From contig JAEWQP010000010.1 of assembly GCA_023399155.1 (NCBI GenBank), positions 268,066 through 332,065 on the forward strand: DNA of 64,000 nucleotides. The letters run 5' to 3'. The stretch is from Verrucomicrobiota bacterium. Its GTDB lineage: Bacteria > Verrucomicrobiota > Verrucomicrobiia > Opitutales > Opitutaceae. Positions 9,555 to 20,615 of this stretch are shown here, piece by piece (positions within the stretch are counted from its first letter, which is position 1; every line of letters starts with the position of its first letter). Below the pieces are notes generated by a model. That model ran no database searches and was not told the origin of the DNA. It saw only the letters and a list, made by a program, of their open reading frames with translations. Both the position numbers and the translations under genes were made by a program.

Positions 9555-10922
9555 ATGTCCCATCGCTCTCGTCCGATCGCCTCCATCCTGGGCCTGGTCG
9601 GCGCCCTGATCCTCGCCGCGGATGTCGAAGGCTCGGCCGGCGATGCATTACCGGCGCAGGCCGACATCCTCAGCGCGATGGAACACGTCGCCGACCGGCA
9701 GCTCTCGCATCCCATTGGGTTTGACGTGTTCTCGCTCGATCCGGCGGCGCGCTGGGAGATCACGCGGGTCGGATGGGACGGCACGATCCTCAGCCGCCGA
9801 CCTTGCCAGCCGCGGCCGGAGCCGAAGGATGTGCCCGAGGCCTGGCGTGAGCTCATCCGCTTGGAGCGCGACGATGTGAGCTGGGTTGAGATGCCGCCGC
9901 GTGCCCAGGCTGCCTGGCTCGAGGAGACAGGGCTTCCGCCCACGGCGGTTGCGCGTATTCAGATGCTGGATGGATCAACGCGGGGCTGGGAGATGGGCGT
10001 GCTCTACCACGGGCTGCTTGAGTTGGACAAACTGTCCGCCCGGCCTGTCTATCGAGCCGCGCTCCGGCACCTCGCCGAAGCCAACGAGTGGCGGCTGGGT
10101 GGACGCACCTATCACGCCGACGATCACGTCGTCGGGTACCTCTACGTCAGCGCTTTCGAGCAGGACCGCCAGCCGGCGCAGATCGCCGGCGTGCAATCGC
10201 GGTTCGACTGGATCATGCGGCATGCGCCCGACCAGCCGATGTCGATCCGCGAGGGACAGCAGCGCTGGACGTGGTGCGACGCGCTTTTCATGGCACCGCC
10301 GGTGTGGGCGCGCCTGAGCCGGGTGCTGGACGATCGCGCCTATCTCGATTTCATGGATACCGAATGGTGGGCGGTGACAGAGCATCTCTACTCACCTGCC
10401 GATCGGCTGTTCTTTCGGGATGCCACGTTCCTCGAACGTCGTGAGGCGAATGGTGCCAGGGTCTTCTGGTCCAGGGGCAATGGGTGGGTTCTGGCGGCGC
10501 TGGCGCGGGTGATCGACGAACTGCCTGCGGACTACACCTCGCGCGGCAGGTACCTGGCGCTCTATCGGGACATGGCGGCGCGAGTCGCTGAGCTGCAGCC
10601 GGCGGACGGGCTGTGGCGTTCCAGCCTCCTCGATCCCGACGGGTATCCCGAGCCGGAGGTCAGCGGCTCGGCGTTTTTCTGTTTCGCGTTGGCCTGGGGC
10701 GTGAATCGCGGGCATCTCGACGCGTCGCTGTTCCGAACCCGGGTACTCGCGGCGTGGCGCGCCTTGCAGGCGCTCGTGGAGGACGACGGGCATCTCGGGT
10801 TCATCCAGCAGCCGAGTGCCGCGCCGGGCACAGCCGGAGCGAACTCGACCGCGCCGTATGGCGTCGGCGCCTTCCTGCTCGCCGGCGCCGAGGTCTACCG
10901 CCTGGGTTCCGGCGCAGACTGA
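9555..10922 (+). CDS. GH105/GH88-type unsaturated glycuronyl hydrolase
   Basis: 455 aa with an N-terminal signal peptide (SILGLVGALILAADVEGSAG). The alpha/alpha-barrel motifs of GH105 enzymes are present in order: GWEMGVLYHGLLEL, RTYHADDHVVGYLYV, QQRWTWCDALFMAPPVWARL (the WCD aspartate corresponds to the conserved catalytic position), FWSRGNGWVLAALARVIDELP and EPEVSGSAFFCFALAWGVN. These enzymes hydrolyse the 4,5-unsaturated uronic acid left at the non-reducing end by lyases, so it should act after the heparinase-type lyase at 1385-3436. It is the last gene of the receptor operon. Confidence 0.82.
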   Translation: MSHRSRPIASILGLVGALILAADVEGSAGDALPAQADILSAMEHVADRQLSHPIGFDVFSLDPAARWEITRVGWDGTILSRRPCQPRPEPKDVPEAWRELIRLERDDVSWVEMPPRAQAAWLEETGLPPTAVARIQMLDGSTRGWEMGVLYHGLLELDKLSARPVYRAALRHLAEANEWRLGGRTYHADDHVVGYLYVSAFEQDRQPAQIAGVQSRFDWIMRHAPDQPMSIREGQQRWTWCDALFMAPPVWARLSRVLDDRAYLDFMDTEWWAVTEHLYSPADRLFFRDATFLERREANGARVFWSRGNGWVLAALARVIDELPADYTSRGRYLALYRDMAARVAELQPADGLWRSSLLDPDGYPEPEVSGSAFFCFALAWGVNRGHLDASLFRTRVLAAWRALQALVEDDGHLGFIQQPSAAPGTAGANSTAPYGVGAFLLAGAEVYRLGSGAD

Positions 10923-11373
10923 ATTCCCAGGTGGCCGCAGTGCGCGCAGAACGGCCAGTCCGATTCCCGGGCCGGCCCGTCGTCGCAAGACCTTTCGCGA
11001 GCTCCGAGTCATCGCAGGCGAGCGGGGAAAAGATTGAGGGAAATCTGCCGGACCCGCACAGCCTCCATGGCGTCAAGTCGTGGGGGAGTGTCCCGCGGCG
11101 CGCGGCGCGACTCGGGTGTCCTTGGTTGCCCCGGGGTCGCTCACGCCACGCAGACGAGCACCTGGCGGCTCCTGTCCGCACGGGCCGGCCGGAATCCGCT
11201 TCCGCTGCACCGCAAGTTGGTCTATCGAGACGCCCGACCTCAGCCATGCCCGGCCTCCGCTGGCCGGTTCGCAGCTTCGCGGATCCCCCTTTTCGCGCGG
11301 CCCCCCGCACGCGAGCCCTGACGGCTGCCCGTGCACGGCTATTCCTCTCCCTCTCAAACCCCACGGAAACACC
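10923..11373. other. Non-coding spacer upstream of carB
   Basis: 451 bp between the GH105 stop and the carB start. The carB frame is open through part of it, but the translation is Arg/Pro/Ser-rich and unlike any CarB N-terminus. I see no recognisable riboswitch, tRNA or repeat here. It presumably contains the carB promoter and leader. Confidence 0.5.
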
Positions 11374-14577
<3,204 letters not shown>

Positions 14578-14699
14578 TCGCCCAGCCGTGTGGTCGCGGG
14601 CCGTGCGCGACCACGCGCTGCCCGACGCGCCAAGCAGTCATCCGGGGGGCCGGTTGTCGCGGCGCGCCAGGGCTGCTTATCCCCATGGCCAAGAACAAG

Positions 14700-14730
14700 A
14701 AACGCCGGCTTCGGAAGAAGTCGGCGTTTT
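14700..14730. terminator. Bidirectional intrinsic terminator between carB and tRNA-Asp
   Basis: A 12-bp stem, 14700-14711 pairing with 14718-14729 (AAACGCCGGCTT against AAGTCGGCGTTT, one G-U pair), closes a 6-nt CGGAAG loop. A-rich on the left and T-rich on the right, it can act for carB on the plus strand and for the convergent tRNA-Asp on the minus strand. Confidence 0.8.
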
Positions 14731-14739
14731 ATCTAAAAA

Positions 14740-14816
14740 TGGCGGGATGGACGGGACTCGAACCCGCGGCCTTCTGCGTGACAGGCAGACGCTCTAACCA
14801 GCTGAGCTACCACCCC
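14740..14816 (-). tRNA. tRNA-Asp (anticodon GTC)
   Basis: On the minus strand this folds as a 77-nt cloverleaf including an encoded CCA. The acceptor stem is GGGGTGG/CCATCCC with one G-U pair. The D-arm is GCTCAGCTGGTTAGAGC, the anticodon loop CTGTCAC (anticodon GTC) is closed by TCTGC/GCAGA, and the T-arm contains GGTTCGAGTCC. It is followed by the bidirectional terminator at 14700-14730. Confidence 0.97.
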
Positions 14817-14958
14817 GTGAGGTGAGAAGCGGCGAAGAAAAGGTGCGGGGGTGGGGTTCGTCAAGCGCCTATTCGGAAGAAATGCACGGTGCCGGGGCTT
14901 CGCTGGAATCGACTTCCAGCTTTGACTCCTCAGCGTCGATGATAACGTGTTTCGCCTC

Positions 14959-15606
14959 ATGAGCCGTTTCCCGAAAGCCACGCGAGCCCTGGGCCTGCTG
15001 GGCATGCTCCTGCCGGGAGGGAGCGGTTCGCTCGTCGCCCAGGAGACGGAGACGATGTTCGGCCCGCCGGCCCCCGTTCAGGCTCCGGCAGCCCAGCCCG
15101 GTGATCAGGACCTGAATGCGCTTCAGCTGAGCGGCATCTCCACGCTCGGCGGGCAAAGCATGTTCAACTTCGTCGACACTCGAAACAACCGCACCTTCTG
15201 GATCGCGCACAATGGGACGGTGAACGGATTTTCGATCGTCTCCTACGACGCCAAGGCCGACACGGTCGTGATCGCGCGGGAGGGCCGTCAGCGCGCCGTG
15301 TCCCTGCGGCAGGCACAGATCGCAGCCCTGCCGGCTCAGGGTCAGCCCCAGCCTCAGGTCGCCGCCGCCGCCCCGACCCCGAATCCCGCCGCTCCGGCCG
15401 TGATCCATACGCCGGACGGTGGTGAGATCGTGAATCCCACCACGCCCCAGGAGATCGCCCAGGCCGAGACCGAGGCGCGTATGATGGTCAGCGACCTGCT
15501 GGAAATCTCCATGCAGGAGCGCGCGCGGCAGAAGGCGCTGCGCGAGGCGAAACGCCAGCAGCAACAACAACAGCATCCACCCGGCGCGCCGGCTCCGGCG
15601 CAGTAG
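14959..15606 (+). CDS. Exported protein of unknown function with Gln-rich tail
   Basis: 215 aa from ATG 14959 (a GTG at 14947 would add four residues). A signal peptide, ALGLLGMLLPGGSGSLVAQ, is followed by a Pro/Ala linker. A compact conserved-looking domain (residues about 50-115) contains LQLSGISTLGGQSMFNFVD, TFWIAHNGTVNGFSIVSYD and VVIAREGRQRAVSLRQAQI. After a Pro-rich spacer, an alpha-helical segment (AQAETEARMMVSDLLEISM) ends in a polyglutamine/Pro tail. I do not recognise the family. Its neighbour 88 bp downstream on the same strand is a membrane-anchored VWA-like protein, so the two may act together in the periplasm. Confidence 0.75.
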   Translation: MSRFPKATRALGLLGMLLPGGSGSLVAQETETMFGPPAPVQAPAAQPGDQDLNALQLSGISTLGGQSMFNFVDTRNNRTFWIAHNGTVNGFSIVSYDAKADTVVIAREGRQRAVSLRQAQIAALPAQGQPQPQVAAAAPTPNPAAPAVIHTPDGGEIVNPTTPQEIAQAETEARMMVSDLLEISMQERARQKALREAKRQQQQQQHPPGAPAPAQ

Positions 15607-15693
15607 CCGTAGCGGGCGACGTCGGCCGACGCCAAACCCGGCGACGTTTGTCGCTGACAGCCCGTGCGCATCCGCTAGTGGTGCGGGGCGCGC

Positions 15694-16710
15694 ATGAACC
15701 CCGCCCCGGAACCCGGCTCGCCGCCGGCGCCCCGCCCCTGGCGCCGCTTTCGCAAGGATACGCTCGCCTACGCCCTGCTCGCCCAGGCCGTGGTCCTGCT
15801 CGGTGCCGTCTATATCACGGTGATCCAGCCGCTGCTGCGCTCCGATCCGGAGTTCACGGCAGCACCGCGTATCCAGCTTCCCCAGCGCGAGCTCGAGCAC
15901 CGCGCGGCGGTGGCGGAGTGGCAGCAGCTCTCCGGTGGTGTGCCCCCGCTCGAGAAACTCGTCACCAGCGCGCTGCTGCCGCCGGAACTGCCCGCGCTGC
16001 CGGCCGTGCCGCGCACCGAGTTCGAGATGGCCGAGCCGGCGGACGTCCTCACGCGCGACGCGCAGTCCCTGCTCGCGCAGTCCGGGCTCGGCGGCGCCAT
16101 GGGCGGACTCAAGAGCGTCGCCTCGACCGCCGCCTTCTTCGGCGTGGAAGCCCAGGGCACCCGCATCGTGGCGATCGTGAACACCTCGGTATCCGTGAGA
16201 AACAAGGCGCAGCGCCGCGGCGTGCCGTGGACGCGGATCCAGGACGAGGTGGGGCGCGTGATCGACGGCCTCGACGGTGGCACGCTGTTCGCGGTGGTGC
16301 AGTTCAGCCAGGGCGTGCGGGTGTTTCCGGAGACGCTCGCACCGGCCACGGCGGCCAATCGCGAGGCGTTGCGCACCTGGGTGCGCGACAACCTGCGCGG
16401 AAATCCACCGGTCGACGCGGGCGCCGCGCGCTTCGGGCACGAGGCCGCCTTCGAGGCGGCCCTGGCGCTGGACCCGGATGTGGTTTTTCTCGTCACCGAC
16501 GGCGTGCTCGACCGGCGTGAGGTCAGGGACGGACGCGTCGCGTACCCGGAAATCTCCTACGGCGAACTCCTGTCGTCACTGCGCGACGCCCGGCGCGGCG
16601 CGCGCGGCCGCCTGCAGGTGCACGTGATCGGCTTCGAGATGAAAAAGGCGGATGCGGCGGGGATGCGGCAACTCGCGGAGGAATTCGGCGGCCAGGTGCG
16701 CGAGTTTTGA
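15694..16710 (+). CDS. Membrane-anchored VWA-like protein with altered MIDAS
   Basis: 338 aa. One transmembrane helix near residues 25-48 (TLAYALLAQAVVLLGAVYITV) follows a Pro/Arg-rich cytoplasmic N-terminus. After a linker, a von Willebrand A-like domain runs from about residue 155: RIVAIVNTSVSV, then FAVVQFSQGVRVFP, ALALDPDVVFLVTDGVLD and HVIGFEMKKADAAGMRQLA. In a canonical metal-ion-dependent adhesion site the first strand ends DxSxS; here it is NTSVS (N163, S165, S167), so the metal-binding aspartate is replaced. This probably mediates protein contacts in the envelope. Low-complexity repeats begin right at the stop codon. Confidence 0.78.
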   Translation: MNPAPEPGSPPAPRPWRRFRKDTLAYALLAQAVVLLGAVYITVIQPLLRSDPEFTAAPRIQLPQRELEHRAAVAEWQQLSGGVPPLEKLVTSALLPPELPALPAVPRTEFEMAEPADVLTRDAQSLLAQSGLGGAMGGLKSVASTAAFFGVEAQGTRIVAIVNTSVSVRNKAQRRGVPWTRIQDEVGRVIDGLDGGTLFAVVQFSQGVRVFPETLAPATAANREALRTWVRDNLRGNPPVDAGAARFGHEAAFEAALALDPDVVFLVTDGVLDRREVRDGRVAYPEISYGELLSSLRDARRGARGRLQVHVIGFEMKKADAAGMRQLAEEFGGQVREF

Positions 16711-17018
16711 CGAATGACGAGCGGCGAAGGGCGAGTGGCGAATGATGAGTGACGAGTGTGGAGGAACCGCAGAGCTGCGCTCAGACGTGCGGCGGCGCGT
16801 GCGTGCCGGGTACTGTTCTGGGTTCCTCCGATTACCGGTCGATTGCTGTCCTACGCCGTCGACCTTCGAGGGCGGAGTTCCCGCTCCGCTAGTCGAGAAA
16901 GAGAAAGAGAACGATTCCGGTCCTGGCGGCATTCTACATTCACCATTCTGCCTTCTGCATTCGCGCCCGGCGCGCCCGGCGTGCCCGGCGCGACGGCGCG
17001 GAGGCGCCGAGGCCCAGC
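16711..17018. repeat. Spacer packed with degenerate word repeats and a GAGAAAGAGA block
   Basis: From the stop codon of the VWA-like gene, 16709-16757 is a degenerate tandem of 7-mer words (CGAATGA, CGAGTGG, CGAATGATGAGTGACGAG). At 16896-16917 comes GAGAAAGAGAAAGAGAACG followed by ATTCC, the reverse complement of the opening of the 200-bp array at 37880-38430. Then 16930-16967 again holds CATTC/CTTC words, the same vocabulary on the other strand. No gene is visible. Confidence 0.7.
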
Positions 17019-17076
17019 TCCATTTCAGAGGCTGGTCGATCCTGTTGCACCAGACCGCGGGTCTGAGAACACGCCC
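17019..17076 (-). repeat. 58-bp dispersed repeat, copy 1
   Basis: Read on the minus strand, this 58-bp block begins GGGCGTGTTCTCAGACC and ends CAGCCTCTGAAATGGA. It aligns without gaps to 34672-34729 on the plus strand with about 52 of 58 identities. Both carry an internal inverted repeat around CAGACC..GGTCTG. This copy overlaps the 3' end of the coding sequence ending at 17025 and so supplies that protein's last residues. Confidence 0.8.
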
Positions 17077-17648
17077 GGGCCGTTTTTGATCCTGTCACGC
17101 AGTGCTGCAGCCTCGGCCAGGGCCGCCTGCCAGACGCGTCGCTCGCCGGCGATGCCGTGGGCATCAAGGGCGGATGCGGTTGTCTCGAGTGAGGGCTCCT
17201 GCACCGTGTGGCGCGGGTCGGGCGGGAGTTCGGGGCGGACGACGCGGGCGAGGTGCCAGCACGCCCAGGCGCGCGCGCTGCGCTGGGCCTGGCGGTGGCC
17301 GCGCACGCGATCGGCGAGATGCTGGTAGTGGACGCGCGGATTCCCGAGGAAGACGCCTGGCGGCGTCGCGGCGATCATCCACGCCAGCGCCGCGTAGGGC
17401 AGGGGATGCTCGGCGAGCACAGGTTCATCGCCATGCAGGTCGGCAAGCAACGCGCGGTCGGCGGCGAGCATGCCTCGCGCAGCCAGCCCGCGTTGCCAGA
17501 GGTAGTGGGCGTATTCGAGACAACGCTGGTAGAAGACCTCACCCCGGTCGTCCCCAAGCTCATGCAGGATCCTGAAGTCGAGCGTGATGTCGGGGGACAG
17601 GCGCGGGAGGTGCGGGCAGGGCGGCAGCTGCGGGTCGGGCGCGCTCAC
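17025..17648 (-). CDS. Conserved-looking hypothetical protein with repeat-derived tail
   Basis: 207 aa from GTG 17648. The frame is open back to GTG 17744, but that would overlap the divergent acyltransferase gene further. The body (ITLDFRILHELGDDRGEVFY, CLEYAHYLWQRGLAARGML, HPLPYAALAWMI, VFLGNPRVHYQHLADRV) is alpha-helical and has a normal amino-acid balance, unlike shadow frames. No known domain is recognised. The last residues, GPGVFSDPRSGATGSTSL, are encoded by the 58-bp dispersed repeat, so the original C-terminus was probably replaced or extended by repeat insertion. Start and strand overlap with the neighbour remain uncertain. Confidence 0.6.
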   Translation of the reverse strand: MSAPDPQLPPCPHLPRLSPDITLDFRILHELGDDRGEVFYQRCLEYAHYLWQRGLAARGMLAADRALLADLHGDEPVLAEHPLPYAALAWMIAATPPGVFLGNPRVHYQHLADRVRGHRQAQRSARAWACWHLARVVRPELPPDPRHTVQEPSLETTASALDAHGIAGERRVWQAALAEAAALRDRIKNGPGVFSDPRSGATGSTSL

Positions 17649-17733
17649 GGACCGGGAGCGTGGCGGCCTGCCGGAACAGCTCCAGCTGTTTCGTCTTGGC
17701 CCGCGGCCGGCCACGCAGCCAGACTTTGTTGAG

Positions 17734-18456
17734 GTGTCCGACACGGCTGCAGAGAACCCAGGTCCCGGTCCGATCCATGAGGCAAGAGGCTGGCGCGTGC
17801 CGCTGCTGTGGTGCGCCGCGCTCCTCGTGCGCGGATGGTGCCGGACGCTGCGTGTCGACTATGATCGCGCAGGCATCCTGGAACTGGCGCGCGGGGCCCC
17901 GGTGGCGATGATGATGTGGCACAATCGCCTCTTCATGGTCCCGTGGCTCGCGAGCAGGGCCTGGCCGGGCCGGCCGGTGTACGGGTTGGTGAGCGCGAGC
18001 CGCGACGGAGCCAACCTGGCGAAGTTTTTCAGTTTTATCGGCATGGGCGCGGTCCGGGGGTCGAGCAGCCGATTCGGGCGCGAGGCTTTGCGCGAGCTGA
18101 TCGCCGTCCTGCGTTCCGGGCACGACATCGCCATCACCCCGGACGGCCCGCGTGGGCCGATCTACCAGATGAAGGCGGGCGCGGTGCTCGCCACGCGGCG
18201 CACACGCTCGCCGCTCCTCATCTTCGGAATCGAGTATTGCGCGGCGTGGCGGGCCCGGAGCTGGGACCGTTTCTGCATCCCGAAGCCGTTCTCACGGGTC
18301 GTCCTGCGGCACGAACTCCTCGATCCTGAGGCGATCCCCCATGGATCGGAGGGCGTGGAATTCGTGCGCACGCGGCTGTTGGTTCTAAGTGGAGAGGATC
18401 CGGCCGCGTGGCCGCCGCAGCGCGAGCCGGACGCCGGGCGCGTGTCCGGTGCCTGA
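17734..18456 (+). CDS. DUF374-type lysophospholipid acyltransferase-like protein
   Basis: 240 aa from GTG 17734, chosen because family members begin shortly before the PLLW hydrophobic segment; the frame is open back to 17584. Features are an N-terminal membrane segment (RVPLLWCAALLVRGWCRTL), then MMWHNRLFMVPWLA (the family's H-rich catalytic segment), VYGLVSASRDGANLAKFF, GHDIAITPDGPRGPIYQMKAG (conserved DGPRGP) and LIFGIEYCAAWRARSWDRF. This resembles LpxL/DUF374 acyltransferases acting on lipid A precursors or glycerophospholipids at the inner membrane. It converges with the glycosyltransferase gene, 77 bp away. Confidence 0.82.
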   Translation: MSDTAAENPGPGPIHEARGWRVPLLWCAALLVRGWCRTLRVDYDRAGILELARGAPVAMMMWHNRLFMVPWLASRAWPGRPVYGLVSASRDGANLAKFFSFIGMGAVRGSSSRFGREALRELIAVLRSGHDIAITPDGPRGPIYQMKAGAVLATRRTRSPLLIFGIEYCAAWRARSWDRFCIPKPFSRVVLRHELLDPEAIPHGSEGVEFVRTRLLVLSGEDPAAWPPQREPDAGRVSGA

Positions 18457-18533
18457 TCAGCCGAACATCGGGTCCGGAAACTTCGACTGAACAGATGCGG
18501 GTGGAAAGCGCCGGGCCACCGCGCCTCGTCCGT

Positions 18534-19778
18534 TCAGGTTCCGCCTGCGGACTCGGGCCGAGCGGCGGCGTGAATGAGCCGGTCGAGGCGTCCGCCCACC
18601 GCGGATGCGGAGTAGATGTCGAGCACATCACGATAGGCACGCTCGGTGATCTCCTCGACCATTCCGCGGCGTGCGACCATCGTCAGGATCTTCTCGGCGC
18701 AATCAAACGGATCGCCGGTACGGAAAGTCAGTCCGTTGACTGTGTTGTGAACCACATCGGTCGTGCTGCCTTCGGGTGCGGCCACGACGGGGACCCGGGC
18801 TGCCATCGCACGAACGACGGCGAGGGGGAATGGATCGGGATGGCGCGCGGTGTGCAGGAAAATGTCGTAGCTGGGGTAGAGCATCGCCAGTTCGTCGACC
18901 GCGATCTGGCGGATGGTCACCGCTCCGCCGAGTTGTGCGTTGCGCACGTAGTCGCGGATCCGCGATTCCATCGCGACATCACCGCGGCCGAAGAGATCGA
19001 GGGAGAACCGCATCTCCCCGAGATGGCGCAGCTCCTGGAGCGCCTGCACTGCCGTCAGCGGATCGTGATCGGAGTCAAGATGCCCGATCCAGAGAAGGCG
19101 GCGCAAGTCGTCGCGGCGCTGGGGGGCCGCCGGGATCTCCTCGCGGGCGAGGCCATAGGGGAGGACCTCGGTCGCACCGACGTCGTAACCGGCGAGTTCC
19201 ACCGAGTCGCGCAAGGCACGTGAGGCGAAGAAACCGTGGCGGATCGGAAGGTCGCTCGGCCGGGGCGCGGGATGCATGCGCAGGATCCTGCGGTCGAGCC
19301 GCAGTTCGCGCAGCACGCGGCGGAGGATGCGTTGTGCGATCGGCAGCGGACCCGCCCACCACCGGTACCAGGGATCGTCGCGCACGCGATGCCGGGGCCA
19401 GGCATCGAGCACCGCGTAGAGCATGCGAAAGCCTCGCCGTTCGATCTGCCACAACAGCGAATGCGAAAGGCCCGACATGCCCCAGACCACCACCAGCTCC
19501 GGCATCAGGGCCTCGAGTTCGGAGGCGAGGATGCGGAGATTCTGGCGCTGCACGGCGTGCAACCGTCGGAACGACCGGGCGCCGCCGGGCGTGTGCAGTC
19601 GCAGGCGGCGGTTTACATGCGGATCATGGTCGGGGACGTTTGGTGACGTGATGTCGGACGTCAGCACCCGGAACACGTGATTGCGCGCCGCCAGTTCGCG
19701 CACCAGCAGCGCGCATTGGCGCTCCGCGGGACCGGAGGCGAACGGGGGATAGTGACTGGCGAGATGGAGCAGCTTCAC
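18534..19778 (-). CDS. Glycosyltransferase family 4
   Basis: 414 aa, GTG start at 19778 (KLLHLASHYPPFASGPAERQ). It shows a GT-B fold: the N-terminal acceptor domain includes LMPELVVVWGMSGLSHSLLW, and the C-terminal donor domain starts at RLLWIGHLDSDHDPLTAVQ, followed by FSLDLFGRGDV, LAMLYPSYDIFLHTARH and DPFPLAVVRAMAARVPVVA, the latter being the nucleotide-sugar-binding region. GT4 enzymes are retaining transferases; donor and acceptor are unknown here. Its role is probably surface polysaccharide or lipopolysaccharide synthesis, together with ugd and manC elsewhere in the window. Confidence 0.88.
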   Translation of the reverse strand: MKLLHLASHYPPFASGPAERQCALLVRELAARNHVFRVLTSDITSPNVPDHDPHVNRRLRLHTPGGARSFRRLHAVQRQNLRILASELEALMPELVVVWGMSGLSHSLLWQIERRGFRMLYAVLDAWPRHRVRDDPWYRWWAGPLPIAQRILRRVLRELRLDRRILRMHPAPRPSDLPIRHGFFASRALRDSVELAGYDVGATEVLPYGLAREEIPAAPQRRDDLRRLLWIGHLDSDHDPLTAVQALQELRHLGEMRFSLDLFGRGDVAMESRIRDYVRNAQLGGAVTIRQIAVDELAMLYPSYDIFLHTARHPDPFPLAVVRAMAARVPVVAAPEGSTTDVVHNTVNGLTFRTGDPFDCAEKILTMVARRGMVEEITERAYRDVLDIYSASAVGGRLDRLIHAAARPESAGGT

Positions 19779-19837
19779 GGCCGTGGAAAAGATGAAGCCG
19801 CGTCGTCCGGACAGCCAGCTCTGCCGCAGGTTGCGAG

Positions 19838-19879
19838 GAAAAGTAAGCCGGCCGTTCCGGGATGAGCGAAACGGCCGGC
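19838..19879 (-). terminator. Intrinsic terminator after the Lys/Ala-rich protein gene
   Basis: A 10-bp perfect stem, GCCGGCCGTT at 19847-19856 pairing with AACGGCCGGC at 19870-19879, has a 13-nt loop. On the minus strand it is followed by TTACTTTTCC, so it should end transcription of the gene at 19935-20330. Confidence 0.75.
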
Positions 19880-19934
19880 GAGTTCTTTCAGGAAGCCCGG
19901 AGAGCGCAGCGCGTTCAGAGGCTTGGAACGCGGT

Positions 19935-20330
19935 TCAGATCACGGGCGAGACGGCGTTTTCCACGCCGACCTCGGCCACGTAGTCATCCCCGGCGGACCA
20001 CCGCTCATCGTTGATGAGTACCTTGTAGGCAAACGGCCGGGAGGCCGCAGCGGTGGACCACGTCCATTGATCCGACGCCACGCAATCCATGGGTACGCCC
20101 CTGTCCCAGCTCAGGCCCGGGCCATCGCCGCGGATAAAGAGCAGGTTACCGAAACCGACATCCATCTTCGCCACGACCGCAGTGAGGCCGGCGGTGGCGG
20201 GAACGGGTGCCTTCTCAGCCGCCTTCTTCACCAGCTTGGGAGCTGGTGCGGAGGCGGGGGCGGCCTTGGCGGAGGCCTTTTTCGAAACGGGTTTCGCGGA
20301 TGGGGCCTCCGTGGTGGTCGCTTTCTTCAT
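19935..20330 (-). CDS. Lys/Ala/Pro-tailed protein with carbohydrate-binding-like domain
   Basis: 131 aa from ATG 20330. Residues 1-50 are a histone-H1-like basic tail rich in K, A and P (KPVSKKASAKAAPASAPAPK, KLVKKAAEKAPVPATAG). The C-terminal 80 residues look like a small beta-sandwich of the starch-binding/CBM type: LLFIRGDGPGLSWDRGVPM, WTWSTAAASRPFAYKVLIND, RWSAGDDYVAEVG. No signal peptide is present, so it should be cytoplasmic. Function is unknown; the combination could bridge nucleic acid and polyglucan, but that is speculation. It is divergent from tRNA-Ala and ends at an intrinsic terminator. Confidence 0.8.
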   Translation of the reverse strand: MKKATTTEAPSAKPVSKKASAKAAPASAPAPKLVKKAAEKAPVPATAGLTAVVAKMDVGFGNLLFIRGDGPGLSWDRGVPMDCVASDQWTWSTAAASRPFAYKVLINDERWSAGDDYVAEVGVENAVSPVI

Positions 20331-20537
20331 GGTTCGTTGTCTTTTTTGGATGGTTGATGCACGGCGTGCATGCGACCGGTCGGCCGTATGAGCGCCGCAG
20401 CAGTTTGAAGCTGCCGGCGTGCCGTGGGAGCGGCAACAGGATTCTCCGTAAGGTGAAAGTTGAAGTTGCCGCACTGCGGTGGAAAAAGAGGTTTACTCCG
20501 TGGGAAAAACCCGCAACGTCCCGTTCCTCTTTGGCTT

Positions 20538-20613
20538 GGGGCTGTAGCTCAGTTGGAAGAGCGTCTCGTTCGCAATGAGAAGGTCGTCGGTTCGATCCCG
20601 ATCAGCTCCACCA
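20538..20613 (+). tRNA. tRNA-Ala (anticodon CGC)
   Basis: 76-nt cloverleaf with encoded CCA. The acceptor stem is GGGGCTG/CAGCTCC, the D-arm GCTCAGTTGGAAGAGC, and the anticodon stem TCTCG/TGAGA with loop TTCGCAA gives anticodon CGC (reads GCG). The T-arm contains GGTTCGATCCC. The final A is also the first base of an 11-bp inverted repeat that opens the GIY-YIG-associated repeat, so no spacer separates the tRNA from that element. Confidence 0.96.
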
Positions 20614-20615
20614 GC

